From the NCBI GenBank assembly GCA_045631205.1, contig JAZQUI010000007.1, forward strand, positions 1 through 64,000: a DNA stretch of 64,000 nt, given 5' to 3'. A model generated the notes under the pieces. The model had not been told where the DNA came from, made no database searches, and saw only the letters and a program-made list of their open reading frames with translations. A program made the position numbers and the translations under genes. The DNA comes from HGM04593 sp045631205 (GTDB lineage: Bacteria > Bacteroidota > Bacteroidia > Bacteroidales > Bacteroidaceae). Below, piece after piece: positions 44,198 through 52,779 of this stretch. How positions within the stretch are numbered: the stretch's first letter is position 1; each line of letters starts with the position of its first letter.

Positions 44198-45388
44198 ATG
44201 AATAACATTACAAAAACAGTTGCGACAGCACTGCTTGCAACAACGCTTGCAGCCTGTTCATCACCCAAAAGCATAACAAATAACATTGAACAAACGGATT
44301 CCTCTTTCGCTATGGACTTTTTCAAAACAGCAAGCGGAACCATTAAAGAGGAAAATTTCTGCATATCGCCGGTGAGCGCAATGTGGGCACTTTCAATGAG
44401 TGCCAACGGCGCTAACGGTAAAACAGCCAAGGAGATGTACACCGCATTGGGAAGCCCTGCCGCATATAATAACCGCGAGGCATACAACAGTTTGCAGTGC
44501 TCGGCCATGCAGAAAATAAACAATAGTAAAAAAGTGGAAGTCACGACAGCCAACTCCATCTGGCTCGACAAATCGATAGAGGTTAAAGAGCAATTCAAAG
44601 AGACAAACAGCAAATACTATAATGCCGTGGTGCAAACCACCACACTAAGCACCGCAACTGATGAGATTAACAATTGGTGCAGCAACGCCACCCTGGGAAA
44701 AATAAACAACATTGTTCCCGGCCTGCCCACCACGGCACAAATGGTACTCGTGAACGCAATCTACTTCAAAGGACTTTGGAGACGCCCGTTTATAGATAAT
44801 TATACACGCAAAACGACATTCAGAAAGGCCAATGGCGAGGTAATTGAGGTAGATATGATGAAACAGGAATGGTTTGCCACATATTACGAAGACGAATTCT
44901 TGCAGGCGTGCGCAAAGGAACTTGCAGCGGGAGAATATTCAATGCTATTCATACTGCCTCAGGAAGGCGTGACAACAGAAGAGGCTGCACAAAGAGTGGC
45001 ACAAATATATGACAACAATTTTGTGAAAGGAAACGAGTATATGTTCAAGTTCGAAGTGCCAAAATTCAAAATAGAATTCGCGACAAACATAATTCCCACG
45101 CTCCGCGCAATGGGCATAGAGAGAGCATTCACCACCGATGCCGATTTTAGCGGAATTTCAATAGGCGCACCATATATGGACCATATTGTACAGAAAAACT
45201 ATATATCAATTGATGAAACAGGCGTGGAAGCTGCTGGCGCCACTGCGGATATAAGATCCGGATTTATGCCACCACCTGCAGACAAAAGCAAACATATGAA
45301 ACTGAACCGCCCATTTATTTTTGCAATAAGGGAAAATGCAGGCGGCACAATTCTGTTTATGGGACGTGTGGGCAACCCCAACGAATAA
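44198..45388 (+). CDS. Serpin-family lipoprotein
   Basis: Serine/cysteine protease inhibitor fold. The signal MNNITKTVATALLATTLAAC carries a lipobox (LAAC), so the product is probably an outer-membrane lipoprotein. The serpin core spans the rest of the 396 residues: ENFCISPVSAMWALSM, LVNAIYFKGLW and the C-terminal FIFAIRENAGGTILFMGRV. The reactive-loop hinge is ETGVEAAGATA (residues 340-350), with the small residues needed for inhibitory loop insertion. Counting from Gly342 as P15 puts Phe356 at P1. The loop before NRPF is about 5 residues longer than in antitrypsin. It is monocistronic. Confidence 0.93.
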   Translation: MNNITKTVATALLATTLAACSSPKSITNNIEQTDSSFAMDFFKTASGTIKEENFCISPVSAMWALSMSANGANGKTAKEMYTALGSPAAYNNREAYNSLQCSAMQKINNSKKVEVTTANSIWLDKSIEVKEQFKETNSKYYNAVVQTTTLSTATDEINNWCSNATLGKINNIVPGLPTTAQMVLVNAIYFKGLWRRPFIDNYTRKTTFRKANGEVIEVDMMKQEWFATYYEDEFLQACAKELAAGEYSMLFILPQEGVTTEEAAQRVAQIYDNNFVKGNEYMFKFEVPKFKIEFATNIIPTLRAMGIERAFTTDADFSGISIGAPYMDHIVQKNYISIDETGVEAAGATADIRSGFMPPPADKSKHMKLNRPFIFAIRENAGGTILFMGRVGNPNE

Positions 45389-45433
45389 ACAAAAAAGTAA
45401 TGGCGACTGAAATAGTCGCCATTACTTTTTTGT
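45389..45433. terminator. Bidirectional terminator between serpin and nfn genes
   Basis: Arms 45389-45408 and 45414-45433 are exact complements over 20 bases with a GAAAT loop; A6 and T6 runs flank the G/C core on both strands. It begins one base after the serpin stop. Confidence 0.95.
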
Positions 45434-45451
45434 ATTGTTAAGAGCAGAGAT

Positions 45452-47743
45452 TTACTTGCTCAACATCTCGTGCATTGAAGCTGCTGCGTTACGGCCGTCA
45501 CCCATAGCAAGGATTACAGTTGCTCCACCGCGTACGATGTCACCACCTGCAAAGATGAAAGGTATAGACGACTGCATCTTCTCGTTAACAGCAATTGTGT
45601 TCTTGCGACCAAGTTCCAAGCCCTCAACCGAAGTGGGTACAAGGGGGTTGGGAGAAACACCCACAGAAACCACTGCCATATCAATGTCGATAGTCTCTAT
45701 TGCACCCTCGATTGCCACGGGAGAACGACGACCTGAAGCGTCGGGTTCACCAAGCTCCATCTTCTGCAACACAATCTGTTTAACACAACCCTTCTCGTCG
45801 GCAATATATTCAATGGGGTTATGGAGTGTGAGGAACTCAACACCCTCCTCTTTGGCATGCTTAACCTCTTCGAGACGAGCGGGCATTTCGGCCTCGGAAC
45901 GACGATAGATAATCATCGCACGCTCTGCACCCAAACGAAGCGCTGTACGCACCGAGTCCATAGCGGTGTTACCACCACCAACAACAGCCACACGCTTACC
46001 AATGTGCATGGGAGTATCGGTTTCGGGGTTGGAAGCATCCATAAGGTTTACACGAGTAAGATACTCGTTTGAAGAGAGAATGTTAATAGAATTCTCGCCG
46101 GGGATGTTCATAAAGTTGGGAAGACCGGCACCCGATGCAACGAATACACCTTTGTAGCCCTCCTCTTCGAGCTGTGCTATGGAAATTGTCTTTCCAATAA
46201 CGCAGTCCTTTACAAACTCAACACCCATCGCTTTAAGAGTATCAATCTCTACATCAACAATGGCATTGGGCAAACGGAATTCGGGAATACCATATTTGAG
46301 CACACCACCAATCTCGTGCAATGCCTCGAACACGGTTACGCTATAACCGAGTTTTGCCATATCACCGGCAAATGAAAGACCGGCGGGGCCCGAACCTACA
46401 ACAGCAACTTTAATGCCATTTGAAGGAGCAACTGCGGGAACCGACTGCTCACCGCTTTCGCGTGCATAGTCGGCAGCGAAACGCTCAAGAGCACCAATAG
46501 CAACAGCCTTGTGACCCATCTTCAAGTGGATACATTTGCTCTCGCACTGTTTCTCCTGGGGACAAACACGACCGCAAACTGCGGGCAACGAACTTGTCAT
46601 TTTGAGCACCTGGGCAGCCTTTGCAAATTCACCACGCTCAATGTTCTTTATAAACGAAGGTATCTGTATGCTCACAGGACAACCCTCCATACAAGCAGGG
46701 TTGGGACAGTCGAGACAGCGCTGTGCCTCAACCATAGCCATCTCTTTTGTAAGACCGGTGTTAACCTCTTCGCGCAACTTTGTAGCACGGTATGCAGGCT
46801 CAAGCTCGGGCATAACACAACGCTCGATGGTTGTACGCTCCTTGGGCTTCATCTTGCTGCGAAGAGCCACACGCCACTCTGCATCGCGACTTGTGAGCTC
46901 GCATGCATCGTTGCCTTCGGCCTCACATTTTTCGAGTTTCTGCAACTCCTCGGTTTCCTCACGTTTGAAGCTGCACAAACGCTGCATCATTCCGTCAAAG
47001 TCAACCTGGTGACCGTCAAATTCGGGACCATCGACGCAAACAAATTTGGTTTTTCCACCAACGGTTACGCGGCAAGCACCACACATACCTGTACCATCGA
47101 CCATAATTGTGTTGAGTGATACAACGGTGGGAATTTCATATTGTTTTGTAAGTTTACATACGAATTTCATCATTATGGCAGGACCGATAGCCACACAGTG
47201 GTTAACAGTCTCGCGCTTGATTACGCGCTCTATACCCTCGGTAACAAGACCTTTATCGCCATAAGAGCCATCGTCGGTCATAATAATTACCTCGTCCGAA
47301 ACCTCGCGCACCTCTTTTTCAAGGATGATGAGGTCTTTTGAACGACCTGCAAGCACCGAGATTACACGGTTGCCGGCCTTCTTAAGAGCAGCTGCAATGG
47401 GAAGCATAGGCGCAACACCCACACCACCACCGGCACATACAACTGTACCGAAATTCTCAATGTGAGTAGCCTGGCCAAGGGGACCAACCACGTCGGTAAT
47501 GTAATCGCCCTCGTTAAGGTCACACAAACGCGATGAGCTCAAGCCCACTTTCTGAATTACCAATGTTATGATACCTTTTTCTGCATCAGCGTGTGCAATG
47601 GTCAAGGGAATACGCTCACCCTTCTCACCCACGCGGATAATAACAAAGTTACCGGCTCTGTACGACTTGGCAATAAGCGGAGCCTCTACACGCAAACGAA
47701 AAACCTTCTCGGAGAATTGTTCTTTCGATACTATTTTAAACAT
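45452..47743 (-). CDS. Fused NfnAB-like flavoprotein (NfnA plus GltD-type subunit)
   Basis: A 763-residue fusion. Residues ~1-280 resemble NfnA/PyrK ferredoxin-reductase-like subunits, with a flavin fold (SYRAGNFVIIRV), VCAGGGVGVAPML for NAD(P)H and a [2Fe-2S] cluster at GTGMCGACRVTVGGKTKFVC. Residues ~300-763 resemble the NfnB/GltD subunit, with CLDCPNPACMEGCP and CGRVCPQEKQCESKC for two [4Fe-4S] clusters, GSGPAGLSFAGDMAKLG for FAD and VVGGGNTAMDSV for NADPH. No GltB or NADPH glutamate synthase large subunit is near, so electron-bifurcating transhydrogenase activity is more likely than glutamate synthase. That is inference. Confidence 0.88.
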   Translation of the reverse strand: MFKIVSKEQFSEKVFRLRVEAPLIAKSYRAGNFVIIRVGEKGERIPLTIAHADAEKGIITLVIQKVGLSSSRLCDLNEGDYITDVVGPLGQATHIENFGTVVCAGGGVGVAPMLPIAAALKKAGNRVISVLAGRSKDLIILEKEVREVSDEVIIMTDDGSYGDKGLVTEGIERVIKRETVNHCVAIGPAIMMKFVCKLTKQYEIPTVVSLNTIMVDGTGMCGACRVTVGGKTKFVCVDGPEFDGHQVDFDGMMQRLCSFKREETEELQKLEKCEAEGNDACELTSRDAEWRVALRSKMKPKERTTIERCVMPELEPAYRATKLREEVNTGLTKEMAMVEAQRCLDCPNPACMEGCPVSIQIPSFIKNIERGEFAKAAQVLKMTSSLPAVCGRVCPQEKQCESKCIHLKMGHKAVAIGALERFAADYARESGEQSVPAVAPSNGIKVAVVGSGPAGLSFAGDMAKLGYSVTVFEALHEIGGVLKYGIPEFRLPNAIVDVEIDTLKAMGVEFVKDCVIGKTISIAQLEEEGYKGVFVASGAGLPNFMNIPGENSINILSSNEYLTRVNLMDASNPETDTPMHIGKRVAVVGGGNTAMDSVRTALRLGAERAMIIYRRSEAEMPARLEEVKHAKEEGVEFLTLHNPIEYIADEKGCVKQIVLQKMELGEPDASGRRSPVAIEGAIETIDIDMAVVSVGVSPNPLVPTSVEGLELGRKNTIAVNEKMQSSIPFIFAGGDIVRGGATVILAMGDGRNAAASMHEMLSK

Positions 47744-47773
47744 ATCGGTAATATTTTATCGTGTTTTATTACG

Positions 47774-49048
47774 TTAATCTATAATCTCAAAACCGCAGTA
47801 GGGAACGAGAGCTTTGGGAATCTTGATACCCTCGGGTGTCTGGTTGTTCTCGAGCAATGCAGCCACGATACGGGGAAGAGCTAGTGCCGAACCGTTAAGT
47901 GTGTGGCAAAGCTCTGTCTTTTTATCGGCTGTGCGGTAGCGGCATTTCAAACGATTGGCCTGATAGTTGTCGAAGTTCGATACCGAGCTTACCTCCAACC
48001 AACGTTTCTGAGCCTCTGAATAAACCTCAAAGTCGAAGCAGAGAGCAGCTGTAAAGCTCATATCGCCACCACAGAGACGGAGAATGCGGTAAGGAAGTTC
48101 GAGTTTCTTCAAAAGTCCCTCAACGTGCTCGAGCATCTCTTTGTGTGACTCCTTACTATGCTCGGGAGTATCGATGCGTACAATCTCAACCTTTGAGAAC
48201 TCGTGCAAACGGTTAAGACCGCGTACATCCTTACCATAAGAACCAGCCTCACGACGGAAACATTGTGTGTAAGCACAGTTCTTTATAGGAAGTGACTTTT
48301 CGTCGAGTATAACATCGCGATAGATATTTGTCACGGGAACCTCGGCTGTGGGAATGAGGTAAAGATCGTCGAGACCGCAATGATACATCTGTCCCTCTTT
48401 GTCGGGCAACTGACCTGTACCAAAACCCGAAGCAGCATTAACCACTGTGGGAGGCATAATCTCAACATAACCGGCCTTGCGTGCCTCGTCGAGGAAGAAG
48501 TTGATGAGAGCGCGTTGCAACTGCGCGCCCTTGCCTTTGTAAACGGGGAAACCGGCACCGGTAATCTTCACACCAAGGTCGAAGTCGATGAGGTCGTATT
48601 TCTTTGCAAGCTCCCAGTGAGGAAGTGCATTCTCGGGCAACACTGTTTCCATACCACCGGTCTTTTCAACCACGTTATCCTCGGCAACCTTTCCTTCGGG
48701 CACCTCATCGTAAGGAATATTGGGGATGGTATAAAGCAATGCGTTGACACTTTCGGCAGCAGCATTCATTTTCTCCTCCAAAGCCTTTGCACTCTCTTTA
48801 AGTTCTGCAACCTGAGCTTTAACATTCTCGGCCTCTGCGATGTTCTTCTCCTTCATCAACTGACCGATTTTCGCAGCAAGTTGCTTGTTCTGCGCAAGTA
48901 CGTTGTCGAGTTCCGACTGTGCGGCACGACGTTCCTTGTCAAATTCAAGAACCTTCTCTATAGTCTCTTTCGCATTATTGAAATGTTTTTTCTCAAGGCC
49001 CTTTATCACCTTCTCGGTATCCTGGGCAATTACTTTAATTGTAAGCAT
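47774..49048 (-). CDS. serS: Seryl-tRNA synthetase
   Basis: Class II synthetase charging tRNA-Ser and tRNA-Sec-like substrates with serine. The N-terminal ~110 residues are the long antiparallel coiled coil that grips tRNA (LDNVLAQNKQLAAKIGQLMKEK). The core has motif 2 CFRREAGSYGKDVRGLNRLHEF and motif 3 with LNGSALALPRIVAALLENNQ. It has 424 residues, the normal length. It follows the rplU-rpmA pair on the minus strand after a terminator-like hairpin, and precedes the nfn fusion by 30 bases. Confidence 0.97.
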   Translation of the reverse strand: MLTIKVIAQDTEKVIKGLEKKHFNNAKETIEKVLEFDKERRAAQSELDNVLAQNKQLAAKIGQLMKEKNIAEAENVKAQVAELKESAKALEEKMNAAAESVNALLYTIPNIPYDEVPEGKVAEDNVVEKTGGMETVLPENALPHWELAKKYDLIDFDLGVKITGAGFPVYKGKGAQLQRALINFFLDEARKAGYVEIMPPTVVNAASGFGTGQLPDKEGQMYHCGLDDLYLIPTAEVPVTNIYRDVILDEKSLPIKNCAYTQCFRREAGSYGKDVRGLNRLHEFSKVEIVRIDTPEHSKESHKEMLEHVEGLLKKLELPYRILRLCGGDMSFTAALCFDFEVYSEAQKRWLEVSSVSNFDNYQANRLKCRYRTADKKTELCHTLNGSALALPRIVAALLENNQTPEGIKIPKALVPYCGFEIID

Positions 49049-49171
49049 ATATTCTTGTTTTTCTTTGTTTACTAAACAACATCACTGCCACAAATGCAGT
49101 AATTCACAAAGGTACAATTTATTTTATTGTTTTTAACACGCTTGCCGAAAAAATTGAGCCTGCAAGACAAA

Positions 49172-49207
49172 AAAATAAAGACAACCTCGAAAGGTTGTCT
49201 TTATTTT
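49172..49207. terminator. Terminator after rpmA
   Basis: 16-bp arms AAAATAAAGACAACCT (49172-49187) and AGGTTGTCTTTATTTT (49192-49207) with a CGAA tetraloop-like loop. The stem is flanked by A and T runs on both strands. It lies 21 bases after the rpmA stop. Confidence 0.88.
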
Positions 49208-49228
49208 ATGCGGATAACTTATCCTCAA

Positions 49229-49495
49229 TTAGTTTTTCTCGGCGATAGGAGCAACAGAAACATAGCTCTTGTCGTTCTTACCACGTTTGAAAGTTACAAC
49301 GCCGTCAATCAAAGCGTAAAGAGTGTGATCGCTACCCATACCGATGTTTGCACCGGGATAGTGAACAGTACCACGCTGACGAACGATGATATTACCGGCT
49401 TTGCATACCTGGCCGCCCCAAATTTTAACACCAAGTCTCTGACTTGCTGACTCACGGCCGTTCTTTGAACTACCAACACCTTTCTTATGTGCCAT
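49229..49495 (-). CDS. rpmA: 50S ribosomal protein L27
   Basis: Large-subunit protein near the peptidyl-transferase centre. The 88-residue product starts MAHKKGVGSSKNGRESASQR, the unprocessed L27 N-terminus used in most bacteria outside Firmicutes, and contains GGQVCKAGNIIVRQRGTVHY and MGSDHTLYALIDG. It is 19 bases behind rplU, the classic rplU-rpmA operon; a strong terminator follows. Confidence 0.98.
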   Translation of the reverse strand: MAHKKGVGSSKNGRESASQRLGVKIWGGQVCKAGNIIVRQRGTVHYPGANIGMGSDHTLYALIDGVVTFKRGKNDKSYVSVAPIAEKN

Positions 49496-49514
49496 AATAC
49501 TTCTTTTTTAAAAA

Positions 49515-49904
49515 TTAACCGATAATTTCTTTAACAACTAACTCTGTAAACTGCTGACGGTGACCGTTCAATTTGCGGTAACCTTTACGACGACGTTTGT
49601 GGAAAACCAAAACTTTGTCACCCTTAACCAAAGCGGGGTCGATAACACGTGTAGTAACGATGTTCTGACCATCTTTTGATTTGCGAGTCTGTTTCATCTC
49701 ACGAACATTGCCGATATAGCAAACTACTTTTGCGCCCTCAACGGTGGGAGCACCCACGGTGATAGCACCTTCATTATCCAACAACAACACGCGATCGAAC
49801 TCTACGGTTGTGTCATTCTGAGCACCTTTGATGTGGTGCACGTACAGCTTCTTGCCGGCCTCTGCCTTGAACTGCTGTCCGTTAATCTCAACAATTGCGT
49901 ACAT
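49515..49904 (-). CDS. rplU: 50S ribosomal protein L21
   Basis: Large-subunit protein binding 23S rRNA. The 129-residue product starts MYAIVEINGQQFKAEAGKKL and has the C-terminal RRRKGYRKLNGHRQQFTELVV block of L21. It is about 25 residues longer than E. coli L21 (103), because of an insertion in the middle (EMKQTRKSKDGQNI). It is first of the operon, with a -7 box at 49992-49999 and a leader of about 80 bases. Confidence 0.98.
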   Translation of the reverse strand: MYAIVEINGQQFKAEAGKKLYVHHIKGAQNDTTVEFDRVLLLDNEGAITVGAPTVEGAKVVCYIGNVREMKQTRKSKDGQNIVTTRVIDPALVKGDKVLVFHKRRRKGYRKLNGHRQQFTELVVKEIIG

Positions 49905-49985
49905 TTAATTTATAGCTTTTATTGTGATTTCCGGGAGGTGTGCCCTCTTCGTGAGCGCAACTTATTCAACCCCTGCGGACTAAAT
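49905..49985 (-). promoter_or_regulatory. Leader of the rplU-rpmA operon
   Basis: About 80 untranslated bases lie between the promoter box and the rplU ATG. They contain short paired segments (for example GAGG/CCTC around 49939-49950). Ribosomal-protein leaders of this length often bind the encoded protein; this one has no family assignment I can support. Confidence 0.35.
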
Positions 49986-49991
49986 CGGGTG

Positions 49992-49999
49992 CAAAGATA
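49992..49999 (-). promoter_or_regulatory. -7 box of rplU
   Basis: Minus-strand TATCTTTG matches TAnnTTTG, 88 bases before the rplU ATG. Confidence 0.6.
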
Positions 50000-50061
50000 A
50001 GAAATATTTTCTTCACAGAGAAACTTTTTGCACTTTTTTACCGTTACTGCAAGCAGAATTT

Positions 50062-51102
50062 TCAATAATTCTTATTGTCGATATAGACTTCCAGCAGTTT
50101 TGTTGTGCCCGACTCGTTGTTGGGCACAACGTCGTAATCGGCACAATCAACAGGCACAAGACAACTGCACCCCTCTTTCAAATAAACCGTACTTTCGTAG
50201 CTGTCGGGGTAATGAGGGTTATCTGTATTTTTGACATTTATGGTACAATCGCCCTCCACGCACACATATATCACAAAAGAGTCATACTTGAACAGTTTGC
50301 GATGGAAGGCGCGATTAACTTCGAGCAACTTTACCACAAAGAATGGAGTATCGACAAGAGCCACAGGCTTGTTAAGCTTACGCTCGTAATTTTGCTTGTA
50401 GTCGTCGTAAATTTTAAAATCTATGGCATCTTTTGCCTCTTCAACGTGCAATTGACGCATCTTTCCATCAAGACCTGGACGGTTATAGTCGAATATGCGA
50501 TATGTTATATTTGAGCTCTGCTGAATTTCGGCAACCATAATACCTCCACAGATAGCGTGTACACGCCCCGAAGGGATATAAAAGCAATCGCCGGCCTTGA
50601 CTTCGTGGCGTTGCAACACCTCGCAGATGCTGCCATCTTCCACACGTTTCGCATACTCATAAGGAGTAATAGCCTGGTTGAAACCCGAATAGAGAGCTGC
50701 ACCAGGTTCAGCCTTCAGCACATACCACATCTCTGTTTTTCCAAAACAGCCGTGACGGGCGCGGGCAAGCTCGTCGTTGGGATGCACCTGTATCGAGAGG
50801 TCACGCTCCGCGTCGATAAACTTCACAAGTATGGGAAATTCCTTGCCATACTTTTCGGCAACCGAACTGCCGAGAAGATATTCACCATAATCCGCAACCA
50901 GTTCCGACAATTTTCGCCCTGCAAAAACTCCATTCTTTACAACCGATTCAGCACCGGGAACCGCACTAACCTCCCAGCACTCGCCCACCCGATCTTCGTC
51001 GGCAGCGAGCCCTTTCATTGGTTTAAGGTTACGACCGCCCCAGACTATCGTGTGAAAGTCGTTCTCGAACAAAAGCGGATATAAGGGATAAAAGGCATCC
51101 AT
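50062..51102 (-). CDS. manA: Mannose-6-phosphate isomerase, type I
   Basis: Zinc enzyme interconverting mannose 6-phosphate and fructose 6-phosphate. Zinc and catalytic segments include LSIQVHPNDELARARHGCFGK and EMWYVLKAEPGA, and GDCFYIPSGRVHAICGG, matching the cupin-fold type I enzyme. It has 346 residues, close to short bacterial ManA. It lies at the end of the ftsK-lolA-trxB-manA run, 39 bases after trxB. A more specific role (for example in capsule mannose) is not indicated. Confidence 0.93.
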   Translation of the reverse strand: MDAFYPLYPLLFENDFHTIVWGGRNLKPMKGLAADEDRVGECWEVSAVPGAESVVKNGVFAGRKLSELVADYGEYLLGSSVAEKYGKEFPILVKFIDAERDLSIQVHPNDELARARHGCFGKTEMWYVLKAEPGAALYSGFNQAITPYEYAKRVEDGSICEVLQRHEVKAGDCFYIPSGRVHAICGGIMVAEIQQSSNITYRIFDYNRPGLDGKMRQLHVEEAKDAIDFKIYDDYKQNYERKLNKPVALVDTPFFVVKLLEVNRAFHRKLFKYDSFVIYVCVEGDCTINVKNTDNPHYPDSYESTVYLKEGCSCLVPVDCADYDVVPNNESGTTKLLEVYIDNKNY

Positions 51103-51141
51103 ATTCTCTATTCGTGTGTTTACCGGGATAAGTTCAAATGT

Positions 51142-52077
51142 TTACTTGCCCGACAGATAACGCTCGGCCTCCATCGCCGCACGACAACCACTTGCAGCAG
51201 CATTTATCGCCTGACGATAGTGAGGATCGGCAACATCACCGGCAACAAAGACTCCGGGTACAAGTGTTTTCACTCCGCTTGCATCGGCAGGAACAAAATA
51301 GCCGGTCTCGTCTGTTTTCAAATATTTTTTAAAGATATCACTATTGGGTTTGTGACCTATCGCAAGGAAAAAGCCATCAACTGCTATATCATAGTGCTTC
51401 TCGTCGGGCTCGCCCTTGCGTTTTACAAGATGAACACCCTCAACACCGTCTTCGCCAAAAAGACCTTCGGTATTATGTTCAAAAAGAACCTCAATCTTGG
51501 GATTGTTCAAAGTGCGGTCCTGCATAGCCTTTGAAGCACGCAGATAAGGCTTGCGAACAATCAGATAAACCTTTGCTGCAAGCGAAGCAAGGTAATTGGC
51601 CTCTTCACAGGCGGTATCACCACCACCTACCACCGCAACAACTTTCTTACGATAGAAAAAGCCGTCACAGGTAGCACAGGCACTGACACCCATACCCTGA
51701 TACTTAATTTCATCGGAAAGACCGAGATATTTGGCAGCGGCACCTGTTGCAATAATCACAGTGTCAGCCTCAACCACATTACCGTCATCTATGGTAACCT
51801 TGTAAGGAATTGTCTCGAAATCAACTTCCGTAACACTTCCCGCACAGATATCGGCACCCACATTTATAGCTTGCTTACGCATATTATCCATAAGTTCGGG
51901 ACCGGTTATGCCCAAAGGAAAGCCTGGAAAATTTTCAACTACGGTTGTCTGTGTAAGCTGACCGCCGGGTTGTATGCCCTCATAGAGTACGGGCGAAAGG
52001 TTTGCACGCGAAGCATATATAGCAGCTGTGTAACCGGCAGGACCCGAACCGATAATCAAACATTTAGTCTTTCTCAT
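51142..52077 (-). CDS. trxB: Thioredoxin reductase
   Basis: FAD enzyme passing electrons from NADPH to thioredoxin. The FAD-binding loop is LIIGSGPAGYTAAIYASRAN at the N-terminus, the redox pair is CATCDG (in VSACATCDGFFYRK, about residue 136), and the NADPH fold has VAVVGGGDTACEEANYLA. VPGVFVAGDVADPHYRQAI closes the FAD domain. It has 311 residues, normal for low-molecular-weight TrxR. It is 19 bases after lolA. Confidence 0.97.
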   Translation of the reverse strand: MRKTKCLIIGSGPAGYTAAIYASRANLSPVLYEGIQPGGQLTQTTVVENFPGFPLGITGPELMDNMRKQAINVGADICAGSVTEVDFETIPYKVTIDDGNVVEADTVIIATGAAAKYLGLSDEIKYQGMGVSACATCDGFFYRKKVVAVVGGGDTACEEANYLASLAAKVYLIVRKPYLRASKAMQDRTLNNPKIEVLFEHNTEGLFGEDGVEGVHLVKRKGEPDEKHYDIAVDGFFLAIGHKPNSDIFKKYLKTDETGYFVPADASGVKTLVPGVFVAGDVADPHYRQAINAAASGCRAAMEAERYLSGK

Positions 52078-52096
52078 ATATCGTATTTTTTATTTA

Positions 52097-52720
52097 TTAC
52101 CTCATATCAACAATTTCAACGCCGGGAAAGTCCTCGACAGGACATTTATAAACACGGGCGTCGAACATACATTTCGGCTTATAGCCGTTTATAAGAATTT
52201 TGGTATATCCTTGCCCGGCAACAAAAATAGTCATTGCTGTGGGACGCAGGCTTTCAGCATCCAGGGTTATTTCAACCTTATCGAAAGAGGCATCAGCCGA
52301 AGTGGCAGAGAGAGTAACCTGTTTCTTGCCACTCACACTCTTCACCTCACAATCATAACCCTCTTTATAAAGCCCCATAAGATAGACCGGGTTATATATT
52401 TGAGCCTCATCGGAACCGGCCTGTGTTATATACAATTCATTATTAGATGCCATATAGTTCCACTGCGTTTCACCGTCGCACCACAATCTCATAGGGGAAA
52501 TATGGAGCGCATACTTGCCACCAGCGAGTTTGAGGGCACCCTCGTCACTGAACTGCTCCTCACCGGCATTGTCGTACACCGTATAGGCAAATGTCATCTG
52601 CACTGCCGCGTCAGCCTCAATCTTTTTCACAGCCTGTTCAAGCAAACCGGTTGCCTCGGGCGTTTGCGCAAAAAGCATCAAGGGGAGCATCAAACATATT
52701 ATAAAAAAACTTTTTTTCAT
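52097..52720 (-). CDS. LolA-like outer-membrane lipoprotein carrier
   Basis: Periplasmic protein resembling LolA, the shuttle carrying lipoproteins from the inner to the outer membrane. ATG 52720 gives a signal peptide MKKSFFIICLMLPLMLFAQ with cleavage after FAQ; the longer frame to 52771 lacks one. The mature part is a half-barrel-like beta domain (FAYTVYDNAGEEQFSDEGALKL, PMRLWCDGETQWNYM, ELYITQAGSDEAQIYNP). It has 207 residues. It follows ftsK by 54 bases, an interval containing a tandem 25-base duplication. Confidence 0.85.
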   Translation of the reverse strand: MKKSFFIICLMLPLMLFAQTPEATGLLEQAVKKIEADAAVQMTFAYTVYDNAGEEQFSDEGALKLAGGKYALHISPMRLWCDGETQWNYMASNNELYITQAGSDEAQIYNPVYLMGLYKEGYDCEVKSVSGKKQVTLSATSADASFDKVEITLDAESLRPTAMTIFVAGQGYTKILINGYKPKCMFDARVYKCPVEDFPGVEIVDMR

Positions 52721-52730
52721 ATTCACCTTA

Positions 52731-52779
52731 TTATATAAAGATACAAATATCAAAATTATATAAAGATACAAATATCAAA
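52731..52779. repeat. Tandem 24-base repeat spanning the ftsK stop
   Basis: Two identical 24-base copies at 52731-52754 and 52756-52779, one base apart. The second copy covers the ftsK stop codon (52775-52777) and the first is entirely in the lolA upstream region. On the minus strand the junction creates TAATTTTG, which fits the -7 consensus. Confidence 0.75.
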
